From Thermobifida cellulosilytica TB100 (lineage in GTDB: Bacteria > Actinomycetota > Actinomycetes > Streptosporangiales > Streptosporangiaceae), in NCBI RefSeq assembly GCF_001517975.1, contig NZ_KQ950180.1, positions 196,794 to 248,471 of the forward strand: a DNA stretch of 51,678 nucleotides, written 5' to 3'. Position numbers and translations under genes: made by a program. The number at the start of each line of letters is the position of its first letter. The stretch's first letter is position 1. The notes beneath the pieces are model-generated. The model was given only the letters and a program-made list of their open reading frames with translations, had not been told where the DNA came from and did no database searches. Shown here one piece after another: positions 7,938 to 18,007 of the stretch.

Positions 7938-9663
7938 CTACCGCTCGACGAGGTAGCCGATGTCGGCGTAGTCGAGCGTGCCGAGTCCGGGGGCGCCCAC
8001 GTTGGCCAGGGTGGAGCGGACCGCGTAGAGCTGCGGCCGCTGGTACAGGGGCAGGGTGTGGCCCGCCTCCCACAGCAGCCTGTCGGCCGTGTTGATCCGG
8101 TCGAGCGCGGTGTCGGGGTCTAGGGCCTCCAGCGCCTCGTGCAGCGCCGCGTCGATCTCCTCCGACCCGATGCGGCCCACGTTGGCGCGCCACTGCGGCT
8201 CCCCGTCGGGACCCTCCACCGCGTCGGTCCACTGGTACAGGGACTCCGACACCGGGAAGCCGCTCCCGCTGTTGACGAAGGCCACCAGGTCGTAGTTGCC
8301 GGGCTGCACGTACTTGCCGAACAACTGGTCGCCGGGGACGCTCTTGATCTTCACCTCCACGCCGATCTCGGCGAGCATCGACTGCACCAGCTCGGCCTCG
8401 TCGCGCGCCGGCGCGTACCCCTGCGGGACCACGAAGCGCAGGGTGAGCGGTTCGCCGTCGCGGACGCGCACCGCGCCCGGCTCCGGGGCGGTCCACCCCG
8501 CCCGCTCCAGAAGCTGCGCCGCGCGTTCGGGGTCGTGCCCGCCCCACTCGCCGCTGTTGTCGGCGTAGCCGGGGTGCTCGGGGGTGAGGAAGCGGTTGTT
8601 GAGCACCTCCGGCTGCCAGCCCAGGGCGCTGAACGCCGCCCCGGCCAGCGCCTCGCGGTCGATGCCGAGGAAGACCGCGTGGCGCACGTCCACGTCTTGC
8701 AGGGCCGGGCTCTGCCCGTTGAGGGTGATGTGCCGGTAGTCGGGCGCCAGCGCGGCGCGGATCTCCGCGTCGGGCGCGGAGCGGACCCGCTGGTAGGAGC
8801 TGGAGTCGAGGGAGAGCGCGTACAGGTCGATGCTGCCGTCCAGGAAGGCCGCGTCCAGGGCGTCCGGGGCCAGCGCGCGGAAGACGATCGAGTCGAGCTT
8901 GGCCGGCGCGCCCCACCAGTCGTCGTCGCGGCGCAGGGTGACGGTCTGGGCGACGGGGTCGAGCTCGGCCACCTCGAACGGCCCCGCGGTGACCGGGATC
9001 TGCTCCAGGTAGCCCGTGTTGAACGCCTCCGGGTCCGCGGTGTACTCCTCGGGCAGCAGGGGGGGAGAACAGCGCCCGGTATTCGGCGAAGGGCCGGTCG
9101 AAGACGATGACGACCTGGTACTCGTCCTCGCCCTTGCGGACCTCGGCGATCCGGTCGTAGCCGGCCGCGCCGAGCGCCTGGTACTCGGCGTCTTCCCCGG
9201 ACAGCGCCTCGGCCATGGAGGCGTAGTCGCGCCAGGTGATGGGCTCCCCGGTGGACCAGGTGGCCTCGGGGTTGAGGGTGAGGGTGACGACCTGCTCCGG
9301 CTCGGTGGTGACCGACACCCCCGTCACGTAGTCGGGGTCGGGGTGGGACTGGCCCCGCTCGTCGGTGCGGAACGGCGCGGGCAGCAGCGCCTCCAGGACG
9401 GTGTGCGCGGTGGTGAGGTTGCCCGCCTGGTGGTGGGGGTTCCACTGGGTGGGGAACTCGTTGATCCCCCAGGTCACCGTGCCGCCGTCGGCGACCTGCG
9501 CGCGGTCCGCGGCGTTGATCGAGGCCGTGGCGGGGTCCGGGGCCGCCTGGCCGCCCTCCACCGTGGTCTGGCAGCCCGCGAGCGCGGTGACCAGGACCAG
9601 CGGGAGCAGCCCCGCCGGAATCGCACGCCATTTCCCAGTTCGCACTTGTCCCCCAAATGTCAT
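7938..9663 (-). pseudogene. ABC transporter substrate-binding lipoprotein (SBP_bac_5 family), frameshifted
   Basis: An oligopeptide-type solute-binding protein split over two frames. The N-terminal part has a lipoprotein signal (LVLVTALAGC, lipobox Cys) followed by the family opening WGINEFPTQWNPHHQ and continues to FDRPFAEYRALFSP. The frame then shifts at a run of seven G (9059-9065 on the plus strand) and resumes with LLPEEYTADPEAFNTGY through to the stop, with LTLRFVVPQGYAPARDE and a normal C-terminus. Removing one base from the run restores a ~575-residue protein of usual length. ATG 9663 is used; GTG 9645 is an alternative with a purine-rich GGGGGA upstream. A sequencing error, a recent inactivation or slippage control are all possible. 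Confidence 0.8.
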
Positions 9664-9763
9664 GGGACGCCCGCGGCAACAGGTTCCGAACCCACCGGAA
9701 CCCCACCGGACCGACACGCCATGATCGCCTTAACAAAAGGCATCAATGGAACAATTGGGGAAA

Positions 9764-9792
9764 ATAGTACTCCGATTGGGAGTGTAGTTCAG
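9764..9792 (-). promoter_or_regulatory. Candidate promoter of the substrate-binding protein gene
   Basis: In the AT-rich 142-bp gap after the permease gene, the minus strand reads CTGAAC, a 17-nt spacer, then TACTAT (9769-9764). This would start a transcript with a ~95-nt leader and let the binding protein be made in excess over the permease. Confidence 0.35.
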
Positions 9793-9805
9793 TGTTTGAC
9801 TTCCG

Positions 9806-10816
9806 CTAACCCGCACGGGAGCGCGGATCCAGCACCGCCCGGGCGGTGTCGGACACCACTCCCGCCGCGGTCACGCACACCGCGCCGAAACAGCAGACCG
9901 CCGCGACGGCGTTCACGTCCCCCTCCCCGATCGACTCGAACAGGTACTCCCCCACCCCGTGCCAGCCGAACACCTGCTCGGTGAAGACCGTACTGGTCAA
10001 CAGCACTGCCAGGGAATAACCGAAATACACGACAGCGGGCGCCAGGGTGACCCGCAGCGCGTGCCGCACCACCGCCCGGAACCGGGTCATCCCCTTGGCG
10101 CGCGCCGTGCGCAGGTAGTCGGCGCCCAACTGGTCGGCGACCAACGACCGCTGGTACCGGCTGTACAGGGCGATCTGCGGCAGCGCCACGGCCAGCGTCG
10201 GCAGCACCAGGTGGCGCAGCCGGTCCGCCCCCCGCTCCGCGATCCCGCCCTCCAGCCCGGGGGTGGCCTCGCCGGTGACCCGCAGCAGGTCCGCCCCCGC
10301 CGTCTGGTTCACCCACAGCGCCGCGTTCTGCAACGACACCGCGACCACCACCACCGGCACCGAGATCAGCAGCAGGGACACCGCCGTCACGGCCCGGTCC
10401 GCGGCCCCGTGCGGCCGCGCCCCCGTCCACGTGCCCAGCAGCACCCCGCCGACGCAGCCGAGCACGGCGCCCGCCGCCAGCAGCCGCACGCTCACCCCGA
10501 TCCGGCGGGACAGCTCCTCGTTGACCGACGCCCCGTCCCAGGTGCGGCCGAAGTCGCCGACCACCACCCCCGAGACCCAGACCGCGTAGCGCCGCAGCAG
10601 CGGCGTCTCGTCGTTGAGGTTGGCGGCGTCCAGCGCGGCGGTCACCGCCTCGGCCGGCGGCGGGGGCCGCCGCGCCTCGTAGTTCTCCCGGGGGTTCAGC
10701 GCGGCGGCCGCGAGCAGGTAGGCGCAACTGGCCGCGGCGAACAGCAGCACCAGCCGCCCCAGCACCCGGACCAGCAGCGGCCCCGCGGCCAGACGCCCCG
10801 CCGCGACCGCGCTCAC
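9806..10816 (-). CDS. ABC transporter permease, DppB/OppB type
   Basis: A 336-residue inner-membrane permease of the dipeptide/oligopeptide class. Visible are a first membrane helix (LVLLFAAASCAYLLAAAAL), a long extracytoplasmic segment, the helices VRLLAAGAVLGCVGGVLLGT and AVSLLLISVPVVVVAVSL, and the ATPase-contact EAA-type loop DYLRTARAKGMTRFRAVVRHAL. The GTG start overlaps the dapF stop (GTGA), so translation is probably coupled to dapF. The partner permease (DppC) and ATPases (DppD/F) are absent from the neighbourhood, leaving an incomplete system beside a frameshifted binding protein. Confidence 0.85.
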   Translation of the reverse strand: MSAVAAGRLAAGPLLVRVLGRLVLLFAAASCAYLLAAAALNPRENYEARRPPPPAEAVTAALDAANLNDETPLLRRYAVWVSGVVVGDFGRTWDGASVNEELSRRIGVSVRLLAAGAVLGCVGGVLLGTWTGARPHGAADRAVTAVSLLLISVPVVVVAVSLQNAALWVNQTAGADLLRVTGEATPGLEGGIAERGADRLRHLVLPTLAVALPQIALYSRYQRSLVADQLGADYLRTARAKGMTRFRAVVRHALRVTLAPAVVYFGYSLAVLLTSTVFTEQVFGWHGVGEYLFESIGEGDVNAVAAVCCFGAVCVTAAGVVSDTARAVLDPRSRAG

Positions 10817-11637
10817 CGGGCCACGGGCAGTCGCACGTCCCCCTCGGCGACGATCACCGCGGGCCCGCGCAGCCGGGCCTCACCCTCCTGCAAGACCACG
10901 GTGCACACCCCGCCCGGCACCCGCACCGTCCACTCGGCGTCCTCGCCCTCCGGGGTGGCCGCGGCCGCCGCGGCCACGATCCCCGTGCCGCACGACCGGG
11001 TCTCCGCGGCGCCGCGCTCGTAGACGCGCATCTCCAGCAGGCCCGGCGCGACCTCGCGGAACACCTCCACGTTGGCCCCCTCCGGGAACTCGTCCGCCCG
11101 CAGCACCGGGGGACGGCCCAGGTCGACCTCGGCCACCGGGCGCGCCACCCGGCAGGCCAGGTGCGGGTTGCCCACCGACACCCGCACCCCCCGCACCGGG
11201 CCGTCGGCCAGCTCCGCGCTGCCCGGGCCGAGCAGGGTCACCGGCCCCATGTCGACGGTGACCTCCCCGTCGTCCTCCATCGTCACCCGGCGCGCCCCCG
11301 CCCGGGTCCCGACCTCGAACACGGTGTCGCCGACCAGCCCCGACTCCCGCAGGTAGCGCGCGAACACGCGCACCCCGTTGCCGCACATCTCGGCGATGCT
11401 GCCGTCGGCGTTGCGGTAGTCCATGAACCACTCGCAGCGCAGCGCCGAGGCGGCCGCCCCCTCCAACGGCTCCCCCAGCGCCTTGGTCCGTACCACCCGC
11501 AGCACCCCGTCGCCGCCGATGCCGGCGCGGCGGTCGCACAGTGCGGCGACCTCCGCCGCGCCGAGGTCCCACTCCCCGTCCGGGTCGGGGAGGATCACGA
11601 AGTCGTTCTCGGTGCCGTGGCCCTTGGCGAAACGCAT
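10813..11637 (-). CDS. dapF: Diaminopimelate epimerase
   Basis: A 274-residue PLP-independent epimerase converting LL- to meso-diaminopimelate for peptidoglycan and lysine. Both catalytic cysteines are present: Cys85 in MCGNGVR and Cys216 in RSCGTG. The N-terminus FAKGHGTENDFVILPD and the substrate motif VSVGNPH are standard. It heads a minus-strand operon with the peptide permease through a 4-base overlap, and is divergent from miaA with ~95 bp between the starts. dapA and dapB are elsewhere in the window. Confidence 0.95.
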   Translation of the reverse strand: MRFAKGHGTENDFVILPDPDGEWDLGAAEVAALCDRRAGIGGDGVLRVVRTKALGEPLEGAAASALRCEWFMDYRNADGSIAEMCGNGVRVFARYLRESGLVGDTVFEVGTRAGARRVTMEDDGEVTVDMGPVTLLGPGSAELADGPVRGVRVSVGNPHLACRVARPVAEVDLGRPPVLRADEFPEGANVEVFREVAPGLLEMRVYERGAAETRSCGTGIVAAAAAATPEGEDAEWTVRVPGGVCTVVLQEGEARLRGPAVIVAEGDVRLPVAR

Positions 11638-11732
11638 GCGTTCATCCTAGATTCCCCGCTCCGCCCCCCGGACCCGGTCCCGAGCAGCGCGAACCGGTCC
11701 TCCCGGCCGCGGCGCGCTGCCACACTTGAGGC

Positions 11733-12662
11733 ATGAGCACAGTGATCGCGGTCGTCGGAGCGACCGCAGTGGGCAAGTCCGACCTCAGCGTCGAGCTGGC
11801 GCTGCGCCTGGGCGCGCACGGCCGCCCCGCCGAGATCGTCAACGCCGACTCCATGCAGTTGTACCGGGGCATGGACATCGGCACCGCCAAGCTCACCGCC
11901 GAGGAGCGGCGCGGTGTCCCCCACCACCTGCTCGACGTCTGGGAGGTCACCCAGACCGCGAACGTCGCCGACTACCAGCGCATGGCCCGCGCCGTCATCG
12001 ACGGCCTCCGCTCCGCCGGGCGCGTGCCCGTCCTGGTCGGCGGCTCCGGCCTGTACGTGCGCGGCGCACTGGACGAGCTGGACTTCCCCGGCACCGACCC
12101 GCAGGTGCGCGCCCGGCTGGAGGCCGAGCTCGCCGAGCACGGCCCGCTCGCCCTGCACGCCCGGCTCGCCCGCCTCGACCCCGCCGCGGCGCAGGCGATC
12201 CTGCCCAGCAACGGGCGGCGCATCGTGCGCGCCCTGGAGGTCATCGAGATCACCGGCGGACCGTTCACCGCCACCCTGCCCGAGCACGTCTCCCGCTACC
12301 CGTGTGTGCAGATCGGGCTCACCGCCCCCCGCCCCGAACTGGACGAGCGCATCGCGCTGCGGGTGGAGCGGATGTGGCAGGCGGGCCTGGTCGACGAGGT
12401 CCGCACCCTGGAGAAGGCGGGGCTGCGCAGCGGCTTCACCGCCTCGCGCGCCCTCGGCTACGCCCAGGTGCTGCGCTTCCTCGCCGGGGAGTGCACCGAG
12501 GAGGAGGCCAAGGAGGAGACCGTGCGGGCCACCCGGCGCTTCGCCCGCCGCCAGGAGTCCTGGTTCCGCCGCGACCCGCGCGTGCACTGGCTCCCCTACG
12601 ACGCCCCCGACCTGCTGGACCGGGCGTTCGCCCTGGTCGAGAAGGCCCTCGACGGGGACTGA
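11733..12662 (+). CDS. miaA: tRNA dimethylallyltransferase
   Basis: A 309-residue enzyme that adds dimethylallyl to N6 of A37 in tRNAs reading UNN codons. It has the P-loop GATAVGKS (9-16), then [39 protein letters not shown], and the C-terminal [13 protein letters not shown] tRNA-binding stretch. MiaB, which methylthiolates the MiaA product, is encoded about 1.2 kb downstream in the opposite direction. ATG 11733 gives the canonical N-terminus. Confidence 0.96.
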   Translation: MSTVIAVVGATAVGKSDLSVELALRLGAHGRPAEIVNADSMQLYRGMDIGTAKLTAEERRGVPHHLLDVWEVTQTANVADYQRMARAVIDGLRSAGRVPVLVGGSGLYVRGALDELDFPGTDPQVRARLEAELAEHGPLALHARLARLDPAAAQAILPSNGRRIVRALEVIEITGGPFTATLPEHVSRYPCVQIGLTAPRPELDERIALRVERMWQAGLVDEVRTLEKAGLRSGFTASRALGYAQVLRFLAGECTEEEAKEETVRATRRFARRQESWFRRDPRVHWLPYDAPDLLDRAFALVEKALDGD

Positions 12663-12733
12663 CCCCGGCCCGGTACAGACACGTCAAAACACCGGCAAAA
12701 CCCCGGCCGCGCCGCGCGGACCGCCGCGCCCAG

Positions 12734-12757
12734 CGAATCGAACACACGTACGATTCG
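12734..12757 (+). promoter_or_regulatory. 24-bp dyad, SOS-box-like, at the VOC gene start
   Basis: CGAATCG (12734-12740) and CGATTCG (12751-12757) form a perfect inverted repeat, and the inner bases continue the symmetry. The core TCGAAC-ACAC-GTACGA differs at one base from the actinobacterial LexA consensus TCGAAC-N4-GTTCGA. It ends 4 nt before the ATG and covers the ribosome binding site, so binding should block expression. Confidence 0.45.
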
Positions 12758-12761
12758 AGGC

Positions 12762-13514
12762 ATGACGTACTCCATCGCCTACGCGCCCGGCGCGCCCGCC
12801 TGGCTCGACCTGACCGTCACCGACCCCGACGCCGCCCAGCGCTTCTACGCGGCCGTGCTCGGCTGGGAGTTCACCGACGACGGCCCCTACCGCACCGTCC
12901 GGATCGGCGGACGGCGGATCGCCGCGCTGTCCAGCCCCGCCGACGGCGCCCCGCCGCCCGGGCGGCCCGCCTGGACCGTCTACCTCGCCACCCACGACCT
13001 CGACGCCACCCTGGCCGCCGTGCGCGCCGCGGGCGGCACGGTGGCCGTCGGCCGCAGCGACCTCCCCGGTCTCGGTTCGACGGCGATCGTCCAGGACCCC
13101 GCCGGTACGGCCTGCGGACTGTGGCAGGGCTCGGGCCTGGCCGGCTCGGAGGCGTCCGGGATCCCCGGCGCCCCCGCCTGGGCCGAGGTGGCCAGCCCCG
13201 ACCCCGCGACCGCGGAGTTCTTCGCCGCCGTCTTCGGCCTGACCGCCGAGCGCCTCCCCGGGGTCGACTTCACCAGCCTGACCCGCAACGGGGACCCGCT
13301 GTTCGGCGTCCACGGGGGAGGCGGCCGCGACCGCCGCGGCACCGGGGCCTGGCTGCCCTACTTCACGGCCGCCGACGTCGATGGGGCGGCCGCGCGCGCC
13401 GGGAGGGCGGGCGGCACGGTGCTGCGCGCCCCGGCCGACTCCCCGTACGGCCGCTGGGCGGTGCTCGCCGACCCCGCGGGAGCGCGCTTCGCCGTCGCCC
13501 GCCCCGTCGACTGA
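12762..13514 (+). CDS. VOC family protein with two glyoxalase/bleomycin-resistance-like domains
   Basis: A 250-residue protein made of two vicinal-oxygen-chelate modules of ~120 residues. Module 1 starts at APAWLDLTVTDPDAAQRFYA and ends near ACGLWQG; module 2 starts at APAWAEVASPDPATAEFFAA and ends at GARFAVARPVD. Each has the module-opening motif (FYAAVLGWEF, FFAAVFGLTA) and an AxVQDPxG/LADPAG closing motif. Such two-module proteins are common in actinobacteria and rarely characterised. The gene follows miaA by ~100 bp, with an SOS-like dyad over its start. The substrate cannot be named. Confidence 0.85.
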   Translation: MTYSIAYAPGAPAWLDLTVTDPDAAQRFYAAVLGWEFTDDGPYRTVRIGGRRIAALSSPADGAPPPGRPAWTVYLATHDLDATLAAVRAAGGTVAVGRSDLPGLGSTAIVQDPAGTACGLWQGSGLAGSEASGIPGAPAWAEVASPDPATAEFFAAVFGLTAERLPGVDFTSLTRNGDPLFGVHGGGGRDRRGTGAWLPYFTAADVDGAAARAGRAGGTVLRAPADSPYGRWAVLADPAGARFAVARPVD

Positions 13515-13530
13515 ACCGCCCGGCCGCGCC

Positions 13531-13592
13531 CCGGAACCGGGAATGCGCCGGTGATCGGGTCCGACCACCGGCGCCGGATTTCCCGGTTCCGG
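13531..13592. terminator. Large two-tier hairpin between convergent VOC and miaB genes
   Basis: Outer arms CCGGAACCGGGAA (13531-13543) and TTCCCGGTTCCGG (13580-13592) are perfect complements. Nested inside are GCGCCGGTG (13545-13553) and CACCGGCGC (13566-13574). With about 22 paired bases it is one of the most stable structures in the window and lies 17 nt after the VOC stop. The rest of the 380-bp gap (13515-13894) holds smaller dyads and no convincing gene. Confidence 0.6.
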
Positions 13593-13847
13593 CATTCCCG
13601 GCCACCCCGGCCATCACATTTCAGACACTTCATACCGGGCTTTTCCTCCGCCGCCGGAAAACCGCAGCACAGGCCCCCGGAAAACCGGAAGAACCCCGGC
13701 ACCGGGCACCCCGGAAATCGCATACCGCCGGTCCGCAGGGAGCAGGACCGCCGTTTCCTCCGGCACCGCCGCACACCGCACGCCGGTCCCGCCGGAGCAG
13801 GAGCGCCACGGCGACCGGGCGTTCCCGGCCCGCCCCTGGACGCCGAA

Positions 13848-13881
13848 GGGGCGGCCCCGTCCCACCGGACCGGGCCGCCCC
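13848..13881 (-). terminator. miaB terminator
   Basis: GGGGCGGCCC (13848-13857) pairs perfectly with GGGCCGCCCC (13872-13881), starting 14 nt past the miaB stop codon. Confidence 0.55.
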
Positions 13882-13894
13882 GCGCCACCACAGG

Positions 13895-15382
13895 TCAGGG
13901 GTCGCAGCAGCCGCTCGCCGCCGTCGGCAGCGGAGCGGGCGCGCCCACCTTCGGCATGCCCAGCAGCACGCCCGACGACCGCTTCGCCGGGGCCGCGTTG
14001 CGGGCCTCCCAGACGTCGCCCGCGCGGGTCCGCCGCACCGAGCGCACCCCGGAGTCGGCCACCAGGTGGTGCGGCGCCGCGTAGGTCACCTCGACGGTGA
14101 CCATGTCGCCGGGGCGCACGCCCAGGCTCTCGTCCACGGAGAAGTGCACCAGCCGGTTGTCGCGGGCCCGCCCCGACATGCGGCGGTGCACGTCGTCCTT
14201 GCGGCCCTCGCCCTCGGCGACCAGCACCTCCACCTCGCGGCCCACCAGCTTGGCGTTCTCCTCCTCGGAGATGCGCTCCTGCACCTCCAGCAGCCGCTGG
14301 TACCGCTCCTTCACCACCTCCGGGGGCACCTGGTCCGCCATCGACGCCGCCGGGGTGCCCGGGCGCTTGGAGTACTGGAAGGTGAAGGCGTGCGCGAACC
14401 GCGCCTCCTCCACCACCCGCAGCGTCTCGGCGAAGTCCTCCTCGGTCTCCCCCGGGAAGCCCACGATGATGTCGGTGCTGATGGCCGCCTCCGGCATGGC
14501 CTCCCGCACCTTCTCCACGATCCGCAGGAAGCGGTCGGACCGGTAGGAGCGGCGCATCGCCCGAAGCACCCGGTCCGAGCCCGACTGCAACGGCATGTGC
14601 AGTTGCGGCATCACGTTGGGGGTCTCCGCCATCGCCGCGATCACGTCGTCGGTGAAGTCCCGCGGATGGGGGGAGGTGAACCGCACCCGCTCCAGGCCCT
14701 CCACCTCGCCGCAGGCCCGCAGCAGTTTGGAGAACGCCTGCCGGTCGCCGAACTCCGACCCGTAGGCGTTGACGTTCTGCCCCAGCAGGGTCACCTCGAC
14801 CGCGCCCTCGGCCACCACCGCGCGCACCTCGGCCAGCACGTCGCCGGGACGGCGGTCCTTCTCCTTGCCGCGCAGCGCCGGGACGATGCAGAACGTGCAG
14901 GTGTTGTTGCAGCCCACCGAGATCGCCACCCAGGCCGCGTACACCGACTCGCGCCGCGTCGGCAGGGTCGAGGGGAAGGTCTCCAGCGCCTCGACGATCT
15001 CCACCTGGGCCTCGCGCTGCACCCGGGCACGCTCCAGCAGCGCGGGCAGCGAGCCGATGTTGTGCGTCCCGAAGACCACGTCCACCCACGGGGCACGGCG
15101 CACGATCTCCCCGCGGTCCTTCTGGGCCAGGCACCCGCCCACCGCGATCTGCATGCCCGGATGGGCTTCCTTGATCGGCCGCAGGTGGCCGAGGTTGCCG
15201 TAGAGGCGGTTGTCCGCGTTCTCGCGCACCGCGCAGGTGTTGAAGACGACGACGTCCGGCGTGGCGTCCTCGGCTGCCCGCTGGTACCCCGCGTCCTCCA
15301 GCAGTCCGGAAAGCCGCTCGGAGTCGTGGACGTTCATCTGGCAGCCGTAGGTCCGCACTTGGTAGGTACGACTCTGGCTCAC
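13895..15382 (-). CDS. miaB: tRNA-2-methylthio-N6-dimethylallyladenosine synthase
   Basis: A 495-residue radical-SAM methylthiotransferase that acts on the i6A37 made by MiaA. The N-terminal UPF0004 domain holds the auxiliary 4Fe-4S cysteines at 14 (TYGCQMN), 50 ([10 protein letters not shown]) and 84 (GGCLAQ). The radical-SAM cluster motif is CNNTCTFC (157, 161, 164). The [13 protein letters not shown] motif and a C-terminal TRAM domain follow. The protein ends with a ~40-residue proline/alanine tail finishing in GCCDP; the paired cysteines are unusual but probably unimportant. It is divergent from gluA. Confidence 0.96.
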   Translation of the reverse strand: MSQSRTYQVRTYGCQMNVHDSERLSGLLEDAGYQRAAEDATPDVVVFNTCAVRENADNRLYGNLGHLRPIKEAHPGMQIAVGGCLAQKDRGEIVRRAPWVDVVFGTHNIGSLPALLERARVQREAQVEIVEALETFPSTLPTRRESVYAAWVAISVGCNNTCTFCIVPALRGKEKDRRPGDVLAEVRAVVAEGAVEVTLLGQNVNAYGSEFGDRQAFSKLLRACGEVEGLERVRFTSPHPRDFTDDVIAAMAETPNVMPQLHMPLQSGSDRVLRAMRRSYRSDRFLRIVEKVREAMPEAAISTDIIVGFPGETEEDFAETLRVVEEARFAHAFTFQYSKRPGTPAASMADQVPPEVVKERYQRLLEVQERISEEENAKLVGREVEVLVAEGEGRKDDVHRRMSGRARDNRLVHFSVDESLGVRPGDMVTVEVTYAAPHHLVADSGVRSVRRTRAGDVWEARNAAPAKRSSGVLLGMPKVGAPAPLPTAASGCCDP

Positions 15383-15560
15383 CCATCCAGGCTAATCGTT
15401 CCTCATACCCGCGCGGACCGCCGCTCTCCCCCTCGCGGCCGGAACCGGTCACGGCCCTCCGGTGACGTGCGACTCCTCCAGACAGGCAGCTCAAAATTCC
15501 GCAGTTGAACGTAACATTTGTACGGTTTTGGGGATAACAAGTCCGCCACTCTGCCTAAGT

Positions 15561-15580
15561 TCACCGGTTAACCCTGGTGA
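15561..15580 (+). promoter_or_regulatory. Imperfect palindrome upstream of gluA
   Basis: TCACCGGTTAACCCTGGTGA has TCACC/GGTGA arms around a GTTAAC centre, 34-53 nt before the gluA start. The surrounding 15490-15600 segment is AT-rich for this genome and should hold the operon promoter, but no clean -35/-10 pair could be chosen. Confidence 0.35.
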
Positions 15581-15613
15581 CAAAACAACCCGCGCACACT
15601 AGGTTCCGATCCC

Positions 15614-16357
<744 letters not shown>

Positions 16358-16404
16358 ACCGCCCGACCGTTCTCCGCACCACCCGAGAAGAAGAGGTTCG
16401 CCCC

Positions 16405-17262
16405 ATGCGTATCCGTCGTACCAGCGCCACCCTGGCGGGAGCGTCCGCCCTCGCCCTCGTCCTCGCCTCCTGCGGCACCGCCGAAGTCGGCGGCGGAGGC
16501 GGAGGAGACGAGAGCGGAGGCGCAGACACCATCACCATCGGCGTCAAGTACGACCAGCCCGGCCTCGGCCTCCTCGAAGGCGGCACCCCGTCCGGCTTCG
16601 ACGTCGACGTCGCCACCTACATCGCCGGCGAGCTCGGCTACTCCCCCGAGCAGATCGAGTGGACCGAGGCCGCCTCCGCCAACCGCGAGACGTTCCTCCA
16701 GCAGGGCACCGTCGACATGGTCGTGGCCACCTACTCCATCACCGACGAGCGCAAGAACGTCGTCGACTTCGCCGGCCCCTACTACGTCGCCCAGCAGGAC
16801 ATCATCGTCGCCGCCGACAACACCGACATCCAGGGCCCCGAGGACCTGTCGGGCAAGGTCCTCTGCTCCGCCTCCGGCTCCCGCTCCGCCAACAACATCG
16901 TCGACAGCGAGGAGGACGGCGGCCTGGGCATCGACGCCGAACTGCGCGAGGCCGGCAACTACTCCGAGTGCATGGAGCTCCTCGCCAACGGCACCGTCGA
17001 CGCCGTCACCACCGACAACACCATCCTCGCCGGGTTCGCCGCACAGAACCCCGACGCCTACCGCATGGTGAACAACCCCTTCGGCGAGGAGAAGTACGGC
17101 GTCGGCCTGCCCAAGGGCTCCACCGAGATGTGCGAGAAGGTCAACCAGGCCATCACCAAGATGTGGGAGGAGGGCAAGGCCCTGGAGTTCCTGGAGAAGG
17201 CGTTCGGCGAGACCGGCTTCGCCTACGCAGAGGAACAGCCCGCGCTCGAGGGCTGCGCCTGA
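16405..17262 (+). CDS. gluB: Glutamate ABC transporter substrate-binding lipoprotein
   Basis: A 285-residue exported lipoprotein. The signal MRIRRTSATLAGASALALVL ends at the lipobox LASC, followed by a Gly/Glu-rich linker. The mature part is a family-3 solute-binding domain (TITIGVKYDQPGLG, TPSGFDVDVATYIAGELGY, VDMVVATYSITDERK, GVGLPKGS). Cysteines in VLCSASGS, YSECME, TEMCEK and the C-terminal EGCA could form disulphides. ATG 16405 is used, with AAGAAGAGG about 10 nt upstream. It lies 47 nt after gluA. Confidence 0.9.
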   Translation: MRIRRTSATLAGASALALVLASCGTAEVGGGGGGDESGGADTITIGVKYDQPGLGLLEGGTPSGFDVDVATYIAGELGYSPEQIEWTEAASANRETFLQQGTVDMVVATYSITDERKNVVDFAGPYYVAQQDIIVAADNTDIQGPEDLSGKVLCSASGSRSANNIVDSEEDGGLGIDAELREAGNYSECMELLANGTVDAVTTDNTILAGFAAQNPDAYRMVNNPFGEEKYGVGLPKGSTEMCEKVNQAITKMWEEGKALEFLEKAFGETGFAYAEEQPALEGCA

Positions 17263-17332
17263 CCCCTGATCGCCCGGCCCGGTCGGCGGAGCCGCACCGC
17301 CCCGCCGACCGGGCCCCTACCGGCTGGGATCG

Positions 17333-18007
17333 ATGGAAGCCTTCTTCGACAACATCGACAGGGTCATCGACGGCTTCTCCTGGACCGTCCGACTCACCCT
17401 GTTCAGCGCCCTGTTCTCCTTCCTGCTGGGCGTCCTGCTCACCGCCATGCGGGTCTCCCCCGTCGCGCTGCTGCGCGGCGTGTCCACCGTCTACGTGGAG
17501 ACCGTCCGCAACTCGCCGCTCACCCTCGTCCTCCTCTTCTGCGGACTGGGCCTCAACAGCGCGCTCGGCCTGAGCCTCTCCGGCACGGTCGCCTGGGACG
17601 TGTTCTGGTGGGCGGTCATCGGACTGTCCGCCTACACCTCCTGCTTCGTCTCCGAGTCGCTGCGCTCCGGCATCAACACCATCCCTCTCGGCCAGGCCGA
17701 GGCCGCCCGCGCCCTCGGCCTCACCTTCACCCAGAGCCTGCGCCTGATCATCATCCCCCAGGCGCTGCGCACCGTCATCGGCCCGCTCGGCAGCGTCCTC
17801 ATCGCCCTCATCAAGAACACCACCGTCGCCTCCGTCGCGGGCCTCGGCGTCCAGGAGGCGTCCCGCCAGATGAAGCTCATGTTCGACCAGGGCATCGCAC
17901 CGGTCCTGCCGACCTTCGTCGGCTTCGCGATCGGCTTCCTCGTCCTCACCCTGCCGGTCGGCTACCTCTTCAGTTGGCTCAGCAAGCGAATGGCGGTGGC
18001 CCGATGA
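17333..18007 (+). CDS. gluC: Glutamate ABC transporter permease
   Basis: A 224-residue inner-membrane permease of the His/Glu/Gln family. It has an N-terminal helix (LTLFSALFSFLLGVLLTAM), the typical VETVRNSPLTLVLLFCGL segment, SCFVSESLRSGINTIPLGQAEAARALGL (EAA loop for the ATPase) and a final helix FAIGFLVLTLPVGYLFSWL. Its end overlaps the gluD start by four bases (ATGA), indicating coupled translation. Confidence 0.9.
   Translation: MEAFFDNIDRVIDGFSWTVRLTLFSALFSFLLGVLLTAMRVSPVALLRGVSTVYVETVRNSPLTLVLLFCGLGLNSALGLSLSGTVAWDVFWWAVIGLSAYTSCFVSESLRSGINTIPLGQAEAARALGLTFTQSLRLIIIPQALRTVIGPLGSVLIALIKNTTVASVAGLGVQEASRQMKLMFDQGIAPVLPTFVGFAIGFLVLTLPVGYLFSWLSKRMAVAR

Noticed and set aside
6226-8000. 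Continuation of the lipoprotein N-terminal frame for more than 1,000 codons on the minus strand past 9060.
   Set aside because: After the G7 run the translation becomes antisense filler opposite aceB. The binding-protein sequence continues in another frame and ends at 7938.
13593-13760. A minus-strand peptide with CLKC and REC in the VOC-miaB gap, suggesting a small zinc protein.
   Set aside because: No ribosome binding site, only one CxxC, and the frame runs on into the antisense of the VOC gene.
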